Below, in pieces: positions 53,119 to 63,120 of a stretch of 64,000 nucleotides of DNA. The position numbers and the translations under genes are program-made. Within the stretch, counting starts at the first letter, position 1, and the number at the start of each line of letters is the position of its first letter. The notes beneath the pieces are model-generated. The model ran no database searches, had not been told where the DNA came from, and saw nothing but the letters and a program-made list of their open reading frames with translations. This DNA comes from Psychrobacter sp. P11G3 (GTDB taxonomy: Bacteria; Pseudomonadota; Gammaproteobacteria; Pseudomonadales; Moraxellaceae): NCBI RefSeq assembly GCF_001435845.1, contig NZ_CM003596.1, positions 2,243,137-2,307,136 on the forward strand. The letters run 5' to 3'.

Positions 53119-54822
53119 CTACTTGCTTTCAGTAAATGCAGACAACTGCTCAATAGCATGATCTAACACATCTAAACGCGCTTGACGTTTTTCATTGGTC
53201 GCAATAACACACCATGGCGCTGTCGTTGTATCTGTGCGTGCCAGCATATCTGCTGCAGACTGCACATAGTCTGACCATTTATCACGGTTACGCCAGTCAT
53301 CATCCGTCAGTTTAAATTGCTTATGCGGTGTTTCTTGACGATCTTCAAACCGTTTAAGCTGCTCTTTTTTATCAATCGCTAACCAATATTTGATAACCAA
53401 CGTTCCTGCTGCTGCCAAGTCCTCCTCAAAACGATTAATTTCATCATATGCTCGTTGCCATTCATCAGGAGACGCAAATCCTTCGATGCGCTCAACCAAC
53501 ACGCGCCCATACCAAGTACGATCGAAAATAGCGATACGGCTGATACGATTTTTCTGCTCGTCAGGCAATCGCGTCCAGAATCGCCACAAGTAAGGGTGCT
53601 GGGTCTCATACAACATCGGTGCGCCAATATTATAAATTTGATACTCGCGAGGATCTAACGGTGCAACCAACCTTTTGATTGCACCGCCCTTTCCGGCAGC
53701 GTCCATTCCTTCAAAGGCAAACACCACATGCCGACCTTGGCGTGCACGTAGCAACTCAGCAAGCCGTGCTTGCTTCTCTGCCAATGCCTCATGATAGTCG
53801 GACTTACTGATTTTCTTATCTTTAATAGACGTCAGCTGCTTAGGTATCGATACAGGCTCAAACTGTTTTTGTTTAGTATCTGAGTTAAGTTCCAGTTTTT
53901 CGGACTGGGAACGGTTTTCTGACATTCCCTTGTCATTGTCGTTGTCGTTATCATTGCTATCTGCCTGACTACTTGCCAGCGCGGTTTGCATAGAATGTAG
54001 CACCAGATGGCAGAAGTTATCAGCGGCCTCTAACTTATCGTCACCATCAATGATGACCCAATCATCCTGTTGACGCAGCAAGGTCGCAGCCACCTCATTA
54101 AACTTCTCAATGACTTGCTTATTATTCCAGTCAATTTGATACAAAAACTGCGGATCTGCTTCATCATCCTTTAAGCGACTGTGCAACGTTTCGATATCAA
54201 CATGAAACCAACATTTTAGTAATTTGGTTTGATTGGCAATGAGATCGTTTTCAAATGCCTTTAGCCTGTCTAACTGCTGCTGTAGATAGTCTTGCCACTG
54301 AGCGATAGGAAGCGGATTTTTACTTTTTTGACCTTTATCATTTGATAATGCTTCAAGGTTCTCACTATCTGATGTCGCTAGTCGCATGACATTGTATAAT
54401 AAATCAGCATACCAGTTGCCGAAATACACCATGACATCACCATGGCGCGGCATGGCGCTAGTATGCGCTTGCCAAATGGGTTGATAGTTCAATAGCGAAT
54501 GACCGATAGTGGCCTCAACTTTAAGCAGCCTTGGATCCACCCATTGCCGTAACTGCTTAACGGCTGTACCCTTACCTGCTTGCTCCATTCCATTAACTAG
54601 CACCAATAGACCTGTTGGCTTATTGAGGGTCTGCGGCGTTTGCTGGCGAGTGGCTTTTAAAGCGTATTGAGCAGTTACCAATGCCAGTCTAAGCGAATCC
54701 TCATCCAGTGAAAACTGACTTAAAGGATTGGGCTTTAGACGCTGCTCCACAACTTGCTCACTAAATTGTGTACTTACCGCTTGTGGTGCTTTTGGTTCAG
54801 TAGTATCATTTTTTTTAGACAT
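53119..54822 (-). CDS. pap: polyphosphate:AMP phosphotransferase (two-domain PPK2)
   Basis: PAP uses polyphosphate to convert AMP to ADP. This 567-residue protein has two PPK2 domains: N-terminal (about 55-280) with a Walker A-like LVNGMEQAGKGTAVKQL, and C-terminal (about 335-560) with the canonical FEGMDAAGKGGAIKRLV, followed by FDRTWYGRVLVERIEGF, the conserved lid region. A Ser/Asn/Asp/Lys-rich linker joins them. The C-terminal domain is the one expected to be active. Together with pit it suggests phosphate storage. The enzyme is best known from Acinetobacter. Confidence 0.92.
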   Translation of the reverse strand: MSKKNDTTEPKAPQAVSTQFSEQVVEQRLKPNPLSQFSLDEDSLRLALVTAQYALKATRQQTPQTLNKPTGLLVLVNGMEQAGKGTAVKQLRQWVDPRLLKVEATIGHSLLNYQPIWQAHTSAMPRHGDVMVYFGNWYADLLYNVMRLATSDSENLEALSNDKGQKSKNPLPIAQWQDYLQQQLDRLKAFENDLIANQTKLLKCWFHVDIETLHSRLKDDEADPQFLYQIDWNNKQVIEKFNEVAATLLRQQDDWVIIDGDDKLEAADNFCHLVLHSMQTALASSQADSNDNDNDNDKGMSENRSQSEKLELNSDTKQKQFEPVSIPKQLTSIKDKKISKSDYHEALAEKQARLAELLRARQGRHVVFAFEGMDAAGKGGAIKRLVAPLDPREYQIYNIGAPMLYETQHPYLWRFWTRLPDEQKNRISRIAIFDRTWYGRVLVERIEGFASPDEWQRAYDEINRFEEDLAAAGTLVIKYWLAIDKKEQLKRFEDRQETPHKQFKLTDDDWRNRDKWSDYVQSAADMLARTDTTTAPWCVIATNEKRQARLDVLDHAIEQLSAFTESK

Positions 54823-55142
54823 GTCTACACTCGCTATTATTCTTATTGGGCTGCTTTACCGTTGAATGACTTATGGGATAGCTATTAATAGGACAACTCT
54901 TAATATTTCGATCTTATTGTTCATTTTTATTTCATTTAATCATAGCACTGCGCCAATCGGGTAAATAATATTACTGTGTAACAGATTGGTATTTGTATTC
55001 TTAATTGTTTTCTTTTAAGGTGAACACAATTTTGAGTATAGGATAGAACAGTTGTTCAAAAGCTCATAACCCTGAATCACGATACTTAAAACAACCATAC
55101 TTAAATTTGATCACCCTATTTACTTCTACAGGATTCACTGCC
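54823..55142. other. intergenic, divergent promoter region
   Basis: Gap between pap (leftward) and the gene at 55143. AT-rich with no hairpin or clear promoter pair recognised. Confidence 0.4.
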
Positions 55143-55856
55143 ATGACCGCTTTAGCTGATTTGCAACAGCATTTGACACGTTTTTGGGCGATGCCTCATC
55201 ACCAAGATGATGCATTAAATGCTAAGCTCAAAGAAGTACAATCATGGCAACAAACACGTCTCCAGCAGACGCATCGCGAGCTATTTGAACAACCTAAAAA
55301 CCAACTAATGGCAGATTACTTCCTCACCCAGCTATATGGCGGCGAAGAGTTCAAATTGTTAGCAGATCAGTTAGCACGTATCCTGCCAAAAGCGAAAAAG
55401 CTAGAGCGCCTTGCCAAAGAGTCAGCTCTAGAGGCTGGTAGCATGGGTATCCAAGCGGCGATTTTCGCTATTGAGCTAGATCTGCATTTAGCCCAGTGGT
55501 TACTCGCTCAAGATTTACCAGTAAATGAAGAGAATATGCTAACCGCCTATCGTACTGTCGATGAAGAAAACGAGCGCCGAGTTCAGATTGCCAATTTAAA
55601 AGACGTCTGTTATCGCACGGACAAACATCTAAATTCGTTTATGCTCAAAAAAGCCTTTGCACTAGCAAAAAGCACAGCCTATCGTCATGGTTACCAGCCG
55701 CTTTATGATTTTATTGATACAGGCTTTAAGGCCATGAAACCTCTGAGTAGCGTCAGCGATTTTATTGAGCCGTTCTGCGAGCGTGAACTGTCCATTATCG
55801 ATCAGGTTCATGATACGGATAATGGCAGTAAGCCAGTAGCGTTTGGTGTATCATAA
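55143..55856 (+). CDS. FFLEELY-motif-type protein of unknown function
   Basis: A 237-residue soluble, largely helical protein seen mainly in Acinetobacter/Psychrobacter. The namesake motif is present in the variant form ADYFLTQLYGG near residue 60, and ELDLHLAQWLL and AYRHGYQPLYDFIDTGFKAM further on. No signal peptide or membrane segment. The ORF extends upstream to a TTG, but the ATG at 55143 has AGGA about 10 bases before it. It is just upstream of ubiE on the same strand with 87 bases between, and may be co-transcribed. Confidence 0.78.
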   Translation: MTALADLQQHLTRFWAMPHHQDDALNAKLKEVQSWQQTRLQQTHRELFEQPKNQLMADYFLTQLYGGEEFKLLADQLARILPKAKKLERLAKESALEAGSMGIQAAIFAIELDLHLAQWLLAQDLPVNEENMLTAYRTVDEENERRVQIANLKDVCYRTDKHLNSFMLKKAFALAKSTAYRHGYQPLYDFIDTGFKAMKPLSSVSDFIEPFCERELSIIDQVHDTDNGSKPVAFGVS

Positions 55857-55946
55857 GCTCAATATGTTAAATAGCCAATTGACACTCACTATTTGACAAT
55901 TTTCTCCGATAAAGACAATCATAAAAATAAATTCTAGGACAATATG

Positions 55947-57047
55947 ATGACTGATAACTCAAAAGATAGCAGCGCGACTTCTAATCAAGCCACAACGACC
56001 AATGGTCATTTGCAAGACAAACTGGTAAAAGACAGTATTACTAATAATCAGCAGATTAGCGCGCAGATATTACGTAACCAAACTACCAGTGTCGTGGCGA
56101 GCAAGAATAATAGCGTTGCTAATGACGACAATAGCGACTTTACTAAAGTCCAAGACCTACCAACTGGAACGCCACAAGGCCAACAAACGACTATGCCAAA
56201 CACCGAAAAATCAACCGGCACGGATACTTCAGTACGCACAGAAAGGCAAGCGCTTTTCAATCAACGTGATGATATCAATAACCCACATACGCCTGAAACT
56301 GATGGCAATGAGCAAACTCACTTTGGCTATAAGACAGTCAACAAAGCCGAAAAACAAGCACGTGTGGCTGATGTATTCACCTCCGTCGCCAAAAAATACG
56401 ACATTATGAATGATCTCATGTCATTTGGTATTCATCGTTTGTGGAAGCGCTATGCTATCAGTCTATCAGGTGTTCGTGCCGGTCAGCATGTACTAGATAT
56501 CGCGGGCGGTACAGGCGACTTAGCCAAAGTATTCAGCCGTGAAGTCGGTAGAAATGGCCATGTTGTATTATCTGATATCAATGCTGCCATGCTAGAAGTG
56601 GGCCGCGAGCGCTTAATCAATGCTGGCTGCAATAATGTTGATTTTGTGTTGGCGAACGCTGAGACGTTGGCCCCTTTTGATGACGAAAGCTTTGATTTAG
56701 TCACTATTAGCTTTGGTTTGCGTAACGTCACAGACAAAGATGCCGCGCTAAAGTCTATGTATCGCGTCCTAAAGCCAGGCGGTCGTCTCTTGATTCTGGA
56801 ATTCTCAAAGCCAGTATTTGAGCCACTCTCTAAGGCCTATGATTTGTATTCATTTACTGCATTGCCAGTGATGGGTAAGCTGATTGCTAATGATGCTGAA
56901 AGTTATCAGTACTTAGCTGAGTCAATTCGTATGCATCCTGATCAGCAGACACTTAAGCAGATGATGCAACAAGCTGGTTTTGAGAATTGTGATTATCATA
57001 ACCTGACTGCTGGTATCGTGGCTGTCCATCGCGGCTTTAAAGCGTAA
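55947..57047 (+). CDS. ubiE: ubiquinone/menaquinone C-methyltransferase UbiE with an N-terminal extension
   Basis: UbiE methylates demethylubiquinone (and demethylmenaquinone) precursors in quinone biosynthesis. From [12 protein letters not shown] (about residue 120) it follows E. coli Ubi[24 protein letters not shown] motif [42 protein letters not shown] and [15 protein letters not shown]. Before that lie about 118 Asn/Thr/Ser/Gln-rich residues absent from E. coli; they look unstructured. Two ATGs occur in a row, and AGGA fits the second (55947). No better internal start was found. ubiJ and ubiB follow. Confidence 0.95.
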   Translation: MTDNSKDSSATSNQATTTNGHLQDKLVKDSITNNQQISAQILRNQTTSVVASKNNSVANDDNSDFTKVQDLPTGTPQGQQTTMPNTEKSTGTDTSVRTERQALFNQRDDINNPHTPETDGNEQTHFGYKTVNKAEKQARVADVFTSVAKKYDIMNDLMSFGIHRLWKRYAISLSGVRAGQHVLDIAGGTGDLAKVFSREVGRNGHVVLSDINAAMLEVGRERLINAGCNNVDFVLANAETLAPFDDESFDLVTISFGLRNVTDKDAALKSMYRVLKPGGRLLILEFSKPVFEPLSKAYDLYSFTALPVMGKLIANDAESYQYLAESIRMHPDQQTLKQMMQQAGFENCDYHNLTAGIVAVHRGFKA

Positions 57048-57165
57048 CGATCGAGCACGATTGGCAAGACTATTACGTTTGATAGGCCATATTGAACCTA
57101 ACACGAACACACGATGCGCTGATGCAGCTGATGCAAAGGCGCTCACTTACCGATGCGAGAGCCTT

Positions 57166-57870
57166 ATGCTGACTGTCCTTCTATTAGCTGGTGCCGAAAA
57201 GCTAATTAATATTGCCATTGCTAGTGATGAGATTACCAAAGCAGGTTTAGCACCGCTTGCAGGTAAAGTGTTACGTCTTAATATGGGATTGCCTGAGATT
57301 CATTTAGACATCTTGTTCACTCATGAGCGTTTGCGCTTTGAGCCGGTCACGACGGAGAGCGTATTTGAGCCAAGTGGCCAAATGAATGAGCGCCAAAAAG
57401 CCAGCATGGAGCGCGCACGTTTTGGTCATAGTCGTCCAGATTGTACCATCACTGTAGACAATGCCGCTCAACTGCTCAATCTAATGCGTGGCGCAGAAGG
57501 TAACCTGCCAATCGCTGGTGATTACAAGGTGCTGATGCAGCTCAAACAACTGGTTGCAGGATTTGATCCTGACGTGGCTGGACAGCTTGAGCCGTTTATT
57601 GGTAAGCCAATGGCTAGCCAGTTACATCTCCTTATCTCTCAGCTCAAAGGTAGCTGGCGTCATAGTGCAAAACGTGCTTTTGATGACGTTAGTGATTGGG
57701 CCAATGAAGTGGCTGGCAATAGCACACCTGACCCTATCGAGGTGGCTGAAGTAAATGATCTTAAGCAGCAATTGTTAAAATTACGTGCTGACGTCGAACG
57801 AGAAGAAGCCAAACTTGCTGCTATCAAAGAAGAGCAGGCGCAGTTTCTGAATAACTCGTTTCATCAATAG
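57166..57870 (+). CDS. ubiJ: ubiquinone biosynthesis accessory factor UbiJ (SCP2 domain)
   Basis: UbiJ carries an SCP2 lipid-binding domain and organises the Ubi complex. The 234-residue protein starts MLTVLLLAGAEKLINIAIAS, has the SCP2 region (about 40-130), including ITVDNAAQLLNLMRGAEGNL, and ends in a coiled-coil (LKQQLLKLRADVEREEAKLAAIKEEQ). The open frame extends to a TTG at 57061, but the ATG at 57166 with a nearby GAGAG matches the family start. It lies between ubiE and ubiB, the standard order. Confidence 0.9.
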   Translation: MLTVLLLAGAEKLINIAIASDEITKAGLAPLAGKVLRLNMGLPEIHLDILFTHERLRFEPVTTESVFEPSGQMNERQKASMERARFGHSRPDCTITVDNAAQLLNLMRGAEGNLPIAGDYKVLMQLKQLVAGFDPDVAGQLEPFIGKPMASQLHLLISQLKGSWRHSAKRAFDDVSDWANEVAGNSTPDPIEVAEVNDLKQQLLKLRADVEREEAKLAAIKEEQAQFLNNSFHQ

Positions 57871-57972
57871 CCAATTGCATCAATCATAAATGAACGCTAT
57901 TACCGATGGCACTATTTATGATTAAGCGCAGCGCCTACCCTATTTTTATCTTTGTTTAGAGTACTTAATCCC

Positions 57973-59634
57973 ATGCTATTATCGCACCGCGCTCGTCTAC
58001 TTGAGCTTTGGCGTATCGCCGCAATGTATCGCCTTGATACCCATTTTTCTATCGAAGAAGCACCACAGCTACAACCTTTGGCGCGATTAATTCGCATGCA
58101 TCCAGCAGCATGGGGCAAGAAGCACCAACCAAATGCGATTAAGTATGCGCTTGAGGATATGGGTACGCTGTTTCTAAAATTAGGCCAGTTACTCTCAACA
58201 CGTCGCGACTTGGTACCGCCTGAGATTATCGCTCAGTTGATTCAGTTGCAGGACAAAGTTAAGCCTTTTGACGCTGATATTGCTGTCGCTCAAATTCAAC
58301 ATCCTAAACATGGTCTTGGTCAGTCGATTGAAACGCTGTTTGCCCGGTTCGATATAAAACCGCTAGCGGCCGCTTCTATTGCCCAAGTACACACGGCTGC
58401 CCTACATGATGGGCGTGAAGTCGTGGTAAAAGTGGTTCGCCCCGATATTCGCACTGTGATTGTTTCTGATTTTGAACTGTTGCGGGAATTGGCAAGTTGG
58501 GCATCTGCGCGTATTGAGGCGGCACGTGCCATCCATATCATTGATATTGTCGAAGACTATCGGCAAGTCATGCTCAATGAGCTTGATTTGACGCTTGAGG
58601 CTGATAATACTACTCAGATGCGTAATAACTTCTTAGGTTCAGCACTGATGTATGTCCCTGAAGTCTATGATGCTGCCAAAAACGTGATGGTCATGGAGCG
58701 CATCCAAGGCGTTCCTATCTCACAAGTTGAGATGTTCGATCAGTTGGGCTATGACCGTGCAGCGCTTGCAGAAAAAGGCCTAACGATATTTTTTACCCAG
58801 GTCTTCCGTGATAATTTCTTTCATGCTGATATGCATCCAGGCAATGTGTTCGTAGAAACACCACCCGTGCAAACCTTACATGCAGGTATGGAAGCAGTTG
58901 ATTTAGGTCATGAACCACGTTATATCGGGCTTGATTGCGCCATCATGGGCACTTTATCAAAAGACGATCAGCTCATCGTGGCGCGGATGTTACTTGCCGT
59001 GATGAACAATAACTTTACCGCTGTGGTTGATATTGTTAGCCGTGCAGGTTGGATACCACCAAATGCTGATAAGCATGCCCTGATGCGTGATATGAAACGT
59101 ACCGTCGGCCCTATGCTACAGAAGTCAATCGATGATATCGACTTTGCGGGCGTACTGATGCAGATTCTAGACATTGCGCGTAGACATCATATGAGTATTC
59201 CGCCGCAGTTGATGCTTCTGCTAAAAACTTTGGTCCATGTGGAAGGACTTGGTCGTGATTTATATCCTGACCTTGATATTTGGTCACTTGCCAAGCCAAT
59301 TCTAAGCAGTTGGATTAAAGAGCAGTTAGATCCTATGCGTAATCTACAGCAACTGCGCCAGCAACTGCCTGAAATGCTCCTGTCTACCACTGATATTCCT
59401 AAACTATTAGATCAAGGACTACAAAGCCTTGCCTCACAGGGCTCTCGTCAGGACAGTCAACTACGCGAGATACAGCAGATTCGCGCTGACATTCTAAACG
59501 ACCGTCGTCGTGATTGGTTGGCACTTGCAGGGTTTGCTATTTTTATTGCTATCGCTACGCAAGTTATCGGCTGGCTATCACCTATATTTTATATACTGGC
59601 TATCTTGGTAGTTGTTTGGCGCATCCTAACTTAG
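57973..59634 (+). CDS. ubiB: ubiquinone biosynthesis protein kinase-like factor UbiB
   Basis: UbiB is an atypical protein-kinase-like ATPase needed for coenzyme Q synthesis. The KxGQ motif is LKLGQLLSTRRDLVP, the Ala-rich loop PLAAASIAQVHTA replaces the usual Gly-rich loop, VVVKVV carries the conserved lysine, and FHADMHPGNVFV and GLDCAIMGTLS correspond to the catalytic and DFG-like motifs. Two C-terminal helices (IFIAIATQVIGWL ... ILAILVVVWRIL) anchor it. The ATG at 57973 is taken over a TTG at 57952; neither has a strong ribosome site. 553 residues. Confidence 0.95.
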   Translation: MLLSHRARLLELWRIAAMYRLDTHFSIEEAPQLQPLARLIRMHPAAWGKKHQPNAIKYALEDMGTLFLKLGQLLSTRRDLVPPEIIAQLIQLQDKVKPFDADIAVAQIQHPKHGLGQSIETLFARFDIKPLAAASIAQVHTAALHDGREVVVKVVRPDIRTVIVSDFELLRELASWASARIEAARAIHIIDIVEDYRQVMLNELDLTLEADNTTQMRNNFLGSALMYVPEVYDAAKNVMVMERIQGVPISQVEMFDQLGYDRAALAEKGLTIFFTQVFRDNFFHADMHPGNVFVETPPVQTLHAGMEAVDLGHEPRYIGLDCAIMGTLSKDDQLIVARMLLAVMNNNFTAVVDIVSRAGWIPPNADKHALMRDMKRTVGPMLQKSIDDIDFAGVLMQILDIARRHHMSIPPQLMLLLKTLVHVEGLGRDLYPDLDIWSLAKPILSSWIKEQLDPMRNLQQLRQQLPEMLLSTTDIPKLLDQGLQSLASQGSRQDSQLREIQQIRADILNDRRRDWLALAGFAIFIAIATQVIGWLSPIFYILAILVVVWRILT

Positions 59635-59730
59635 TTATGATAGAACAAATGTCTGTCAACAAAGCATATCAAATGGATATTGAATATGCTAAGTTAATGC
59701 TAAATATTCTCGTTATCTATAGGAACCCTC

Positions 59731-61158
59731 ATGTCAGCGCTACCACTGTCACAGACCCATAACACTAGTAAACCAGACTATAGTGAGGCTATCACAGCTT
59801 TGCAGGAACGTTTTGGTAAACAACTGAGTTTGAACGCTACAGTGCGTGAGCAGCATGGCCATACCATGACGTGGTTAGCCAATCAGCCTCCAGATGCAGT
59901 ATTAACAGTACAGGACAAACAGGAAGTAGCTGCGGCCGTTAAAATTTGCCATCAGCATCAAATGCCAGTGATTGCTTTTGGTATCGGCTCTTCTTTGGAA
60001 GGACAATTAAATGCTCCCTATGGTGGACTGTGCATCGATATGCATGCGATGGATGCTATTTTACAGGTTAATAATGAAGATTTGACCGTTACCGTCCAGC
60101 CTGGCGTGACGCGTGAGCAGCTAAACCATTATCTGCGCGATACAGGGCTGTTTTTTCCGATAGATCCCGGTGCCAATGCCAGTATTGGTGGCATGGTCGC
60201 CACTCGTGCCTCAGGTACTAATGCGGTACGTTATGGCACTATGAAAGATGTGGTACTCGCACTAGAAGTAGTGACCGCAAGTGGCGATATCGTACGAACA
60301 GGCACACGTGCCAAGAAGTCTGCGGCCGGTTATGATTTGACACGCTTGATGATAGGCTCAGAAGGCACCCTTGGTATTGTCACTGAAGTCACGCTGAAAC
60401 TATTTGGTATTAGCGAGTGTATAGGCAGCGGCATTTGTCATTTTTCAACCATTGAAGATGCTTGCCAGGCAGTAATGCTAACCATTCAGATGTGCTTACC
60501 TATTGCTCGTATCGAGCTGCTTGATGCAATGCAAATCAAAGCATGTAATCAATATGCCAATCTCGATTTAACCGAAATGCCTACGCTATTCGTCGAATTT
60601 CACGGTACAGAAGCAAGCGTTGCTGAACAAGCGCAAATGTTTGCTGATATCATCGAAGAGTTCGATGGTCGTGACTTTGCTTGGGATACCAATGAAGCTG
60701 AGCGTAAACGTCTCTGGCAGGCAAGACACAATGCTTATCATGCTAGCTGTGCGTTACGTCCTGAGACAAGCGCTCTATCGACTGACGCTTGCGTACCTAT
60801 TTCGCGCTTGGCAGAATGTGTCAGCGCCACTGCAAAAGATATTGAAGCATCAGGGATGATTGGGCCAATCGTAGGTCATGTAGGCGACGGTAACTTTCAT
60901 GTTTTATTATTGGTCGATACCAATAATCCTGAAGAGGTAGCTACCGCTGAGGGTATTATCGGTCGCCTCGCTACACGGGCTATCGAGATGGATGGTACTT
61001 GTACGGGTGAGCACGGGATCGGACAAGGCAAACAAAAATATATGCAGCAAGAACATGGTAATGCGTTGATACTTATGGAAGCTATCAAGGCAGCCCTCGA
61101 TCCTAAAAACATCCTTAATCCAGGGAAAATATGGCCTGAGGCCTTATCTATTTCCTAA
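59731..61158 (+). CDS. FAD-linked D-lactate/glycolate-type dehydrogenase
   Basis: A 475-residue flavoenzyme of the GlcD/D-lactate dehydrogenase (cytochrome) family. The PCMH FAD-binding domain (about 50-230) includes IAFGIGSSLEGQLNAPYGG, DPGANASIGGMVATRASGTN and MIGSEGTLGIVTEVTL; the FAD-oxidase C-terminal domain has VGHVGDGNFHVLLLVD and TGEHGIGQGK, the His/Gly motifs of the active site. It likely oxidises D-lactate or a related 2-hydroxy acid and feeds quinone, which matches the neighbouring ubi genes. TAGGA precedes the ATG; a terminator follows. Confidence 0.9.
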   Translation: MSALPLSQTHNTSKPDYSEAITALQERFGKQLSLNATVREQHGHTMTWLANQPPDAVLTVQDKQEVAAAVKICHQHQMPVIAFGIGSSLEGQLNAPYGGLCIDMHAMDAILQVNNEDLTVTVQPGVTREQLNHYLRDTGLFFPIDPGANASIGGMVATRASGTNAVRYGTMKDVVLALEVVTASGDIVRTGTRAKKSAAGYDLTRLMIGSEGTLGIVTEVTLKLFGISECIGSGICHFSTIEDACQAVMLTIQMCLPIARIELLDAMQIKACNQYANLDLTEMPTLFVEFHGTEASVAEQAQMFADIIEEFDGRDFAWDTNEAERKRLWQARHNAYHASCALRPETSALSTDACVPISRLAECVSATAKDIEASGMIGPIVGHVGDGNFHVLLLVDTNNPEEVATAEGIIGRLATRAIEMDGTCTGEHGIGQGKQKYMQQEHGNALILMEAIKAALDPKNILNPGKIWPEALSIS

Positions 61159-61203
61159 TACTATTATAAAGACTAAGACCATACTAAAATCAAAGCAATA
61201 GCC

Positions 61204-61248
61204 AAAAAAATGCGCCTACTTCTCATCAAAAGTAGACGCATTTTTTTA
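61204..61248. terminator. terminator between the FAD dehydrogenase gene and ruvB
   Basis: AAAAAAATGCG-CTACTT, loop, AAGTAG-CGCATTTTTTT; A and T tracts on both sides serve both convergent genes. Confidence 0.92.
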
Positions 61249-61262
61249 TTGAATACTGATTA

Positions 61263-62258
61263 TTATAACATCTGGTCGATTGCCATCTGTGTCAGTACGC
61301 GGCCACGAGCCGTACGCAGCACATAACCTTGTTGAATCAGATACGGCTCAATCACATCTTCGAGCGTACCACGGTCTTCAGCCATCGCTGCTGCCACTGC
61401 TTCAACACCAGCAGGACCACCGTCAAAACGCTCGTGCAATATTTCGATATAGCGTCTGTCTAGATGATCAAGACCACGTCTATCCACTGCCAACATATCT
61501 AGCGCGCTACCTGCAATCGCGCCATTAATACTACCATCGCCTCTCACCTCGGCATAGTCACGCACGCGGCGTAATAGGCGGTTAGCAATCCTTGGTGTAC
61601 CACGTGCACGGCGGGCAATCTCTACAGCGCCATCTTCACTCATTGGTACACGCATTAGACGTGCTGCGCGACTGACAATCGTCGTTAGATCAGCGATATT
61701 GTAAAACTCAAGGCGCTGTACAATCCCAAAACGGTCACGTAGTGGTGACGTCAGTAACCCTGCTCTAGTCGTTGCTGCTACCAAGGTAAACGGTGGCAAA
61801 TCAAGCTTGATAGAACGCGCAGCAGGCCCTTCACCAATCATAATATCTAATTGGAAATCTTCCATCGCTGGATAAAGTATCTCTTCAATAACCGAGCTTA
61901 GACGGTGAATTTCATCAATAAACAACACATCACCCGCTTCTAGGTTGGTCAACATGGCCGCCAAATCTCCTGGGCGCTCAAGCACAGGCCCTGAAGTAGA
62001 GCGCAGATTACCACCCATTTCACGAGCGATAATGTTGGCGAGGGTCGTCTTGCCTAGACCCGGTGGTCCAAATATAAGTGTGTGATCTAGCGCTTCGTCA
62101 CGGCCACGAGCAGCACCGATGAACACTTCCATCTGCTCACGTACCACCGGCTGACCAATATACTCAGCCAATAATGCTGGTCGGATATTGGCATCAGGAG
62201 CATCACTTGCACCTTCTAGCGGATTAATTAAACGATCTTGCGTCATAGAATTTATCAT
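61263..62258 (-). CDS. ruvB: Holliday junction branch migration ATPase RuvB
   Basis: RuvB is the hexameric motor that moves Holliday junctions. The 331-residue AAA+ protein has [18 protein letters not shown], Walker [12 protein letters not shown] (about residues 67-77), Walker [10 protein letters not shown], sensor [18 protein letters not shown] and the winged-helix end [14 protein letters not shown]. Two in-frame ATGs lie at 62258 and 62246; neither has a clear ribosome site. It is downstream of ruvA with 163 bases between, including a palindrome. No ruvC is in view. Confidence 0.96.
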   Translation of the reverse strand: MINSMTQDRLINPLEGASDAPDANIRPALLAEYIGQPVVREQMEVFIGAARGRDEALDHTLIFGPPGLGKTTLANIIAREMGGNLRSTSGPVLERPGDLAAMLTNLEAGDVLFIDEIHRLSSVIEEILYPAMEDFQLDIMIGEGPAARSIKLDLPPFTLVAATTRAGLLTSPLRDRFGIVQRLEFYNIADLTTIVSRAARLMRVPMSEDGAVEIARRARGTPRIANRLLRRVRDYAEVRGDGSINGAIAGSALDMLAVDRRGLDHLDRRYIEILHERFDGGPAGVEAVAAAMAEDRGTLEDVIEPYLIQQGYVLRTARGRVLTQMAIDQML

Positions 62259-62344
62259 TATATTAAAAAATTAGTTAACAAATAGCATAACCAAACGCTG
62301 CGCATAAGTCATGCAAAACCTCATTAAGCGAGCACTAAAACGAA

Positions 62345-62371
62345 AATAAGCGACATTTAATGTCGCTTATT
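62345..62371 (-). terminator. palindrome between ruvA and ruvB
   Basis: AATAAGCGACATT and AATGTCGCTTATT around one base. On the minus strand it is followed by TTCGTTTT, so it may partly end the ruvA transcript before ruvB. Confidence 0.55.
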
Positions 62372-62421
62372 AATTTAATAAATTATGTGGTTATCATCGA
62401 TAGATGGCTAGTTAATATGAA

Positions 62422-63042
62422 TTAAAAGCCAGATAGCTGCTGCAAAGTAGCTTTTAATAAGCCTTGAGTATCAGCAAAAGTATCTCCTTTACTCTTAGCA
62501 GCTTTGATCGCTAGCTGAGCTTCTTTTTCTTTGTAACCCAAGCTAATCAACGCGCCTTCCACTTCAGCGATGATACTGCCTTCGTGAGAAATCGTAGTTT
62601 CCTGAGGCGTCAACTCAAACGCACCATTATCAGCGTCGATATTTTTTAGCTTATCTTTTAGCTCAATCAATAAGCGTTGCGCCGTCTTTTTACCGATGCC
62701 TGGGATGCGAGTCAATGCCGTTTCCGACTCTTGCTCGACGTGCATCTTTAGCTCAGCTGCTGACATTGCAGACAACATGGCCAAGGCCATTTTTGCCCCA
62801 ACACCGTTAATTTTAATTAACTGGCGAAAGACATCACGTTCTTTTCGATCAATAAAGCCATAGAGCAACTGTGCATCTTCGCGAACATGGAAATGTGTCC
62901 AAATGCTGGCTTGTTCATTAAGCTGTAACTGGCAAAACGAAGGCAATGGCAGTTCGATATCATAACCCACACCAGAGGTTGTCATGATACAAGCCATCGG
63001 TGCCATCAAGTACTGCACCTGTCCGGTAATCAATCCAATCAT
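62422..63042 (-). CDS. ruvA: Holliday junction-binding protein RuvA
   Basis: RuvA binds four-way junctions and loads RuvB. The 206-residue protein shows the OB-fold start MIGLITGQVQYLMAP, domain II with two helix-hairpin-helix motifs (LIKINGVGAKMALAMLSAM and ALTRIPGIGKKTAQRLLIEL), and the C-terminal RuvB-binding domain (EVEGALISLGYKEKEAQLAI). AGGT is 9 bases from the ATG. It sits just downstream of fba on the same strand. Confidence 0.96.
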   Translation of the reverse strand: MIGLITGQVQYLMAPMACIMTTSGVGYDIELPLPSFCQLQLNEQASIWTHFHVREDAQLLYGFIDRKERDVFRQLIKINGVGAKMALAMLSAMSAAELKMHVEQESETALTRIPGIGKKTAQRLLIELKDKLKNIDADNGAFELTPQETTISHEGSIIAEVEGALISLGYKEKEAQLAIKAAKSKGDTFADTQGLLKATLQQLSGF

Positions 63043-63120
63043 TATTTACGACCTCTTATGTAGGATATTATAAAATCAGCTGCTATTTTATGATTAACAA
63101 CTACGTTCTACAACAAAGTC

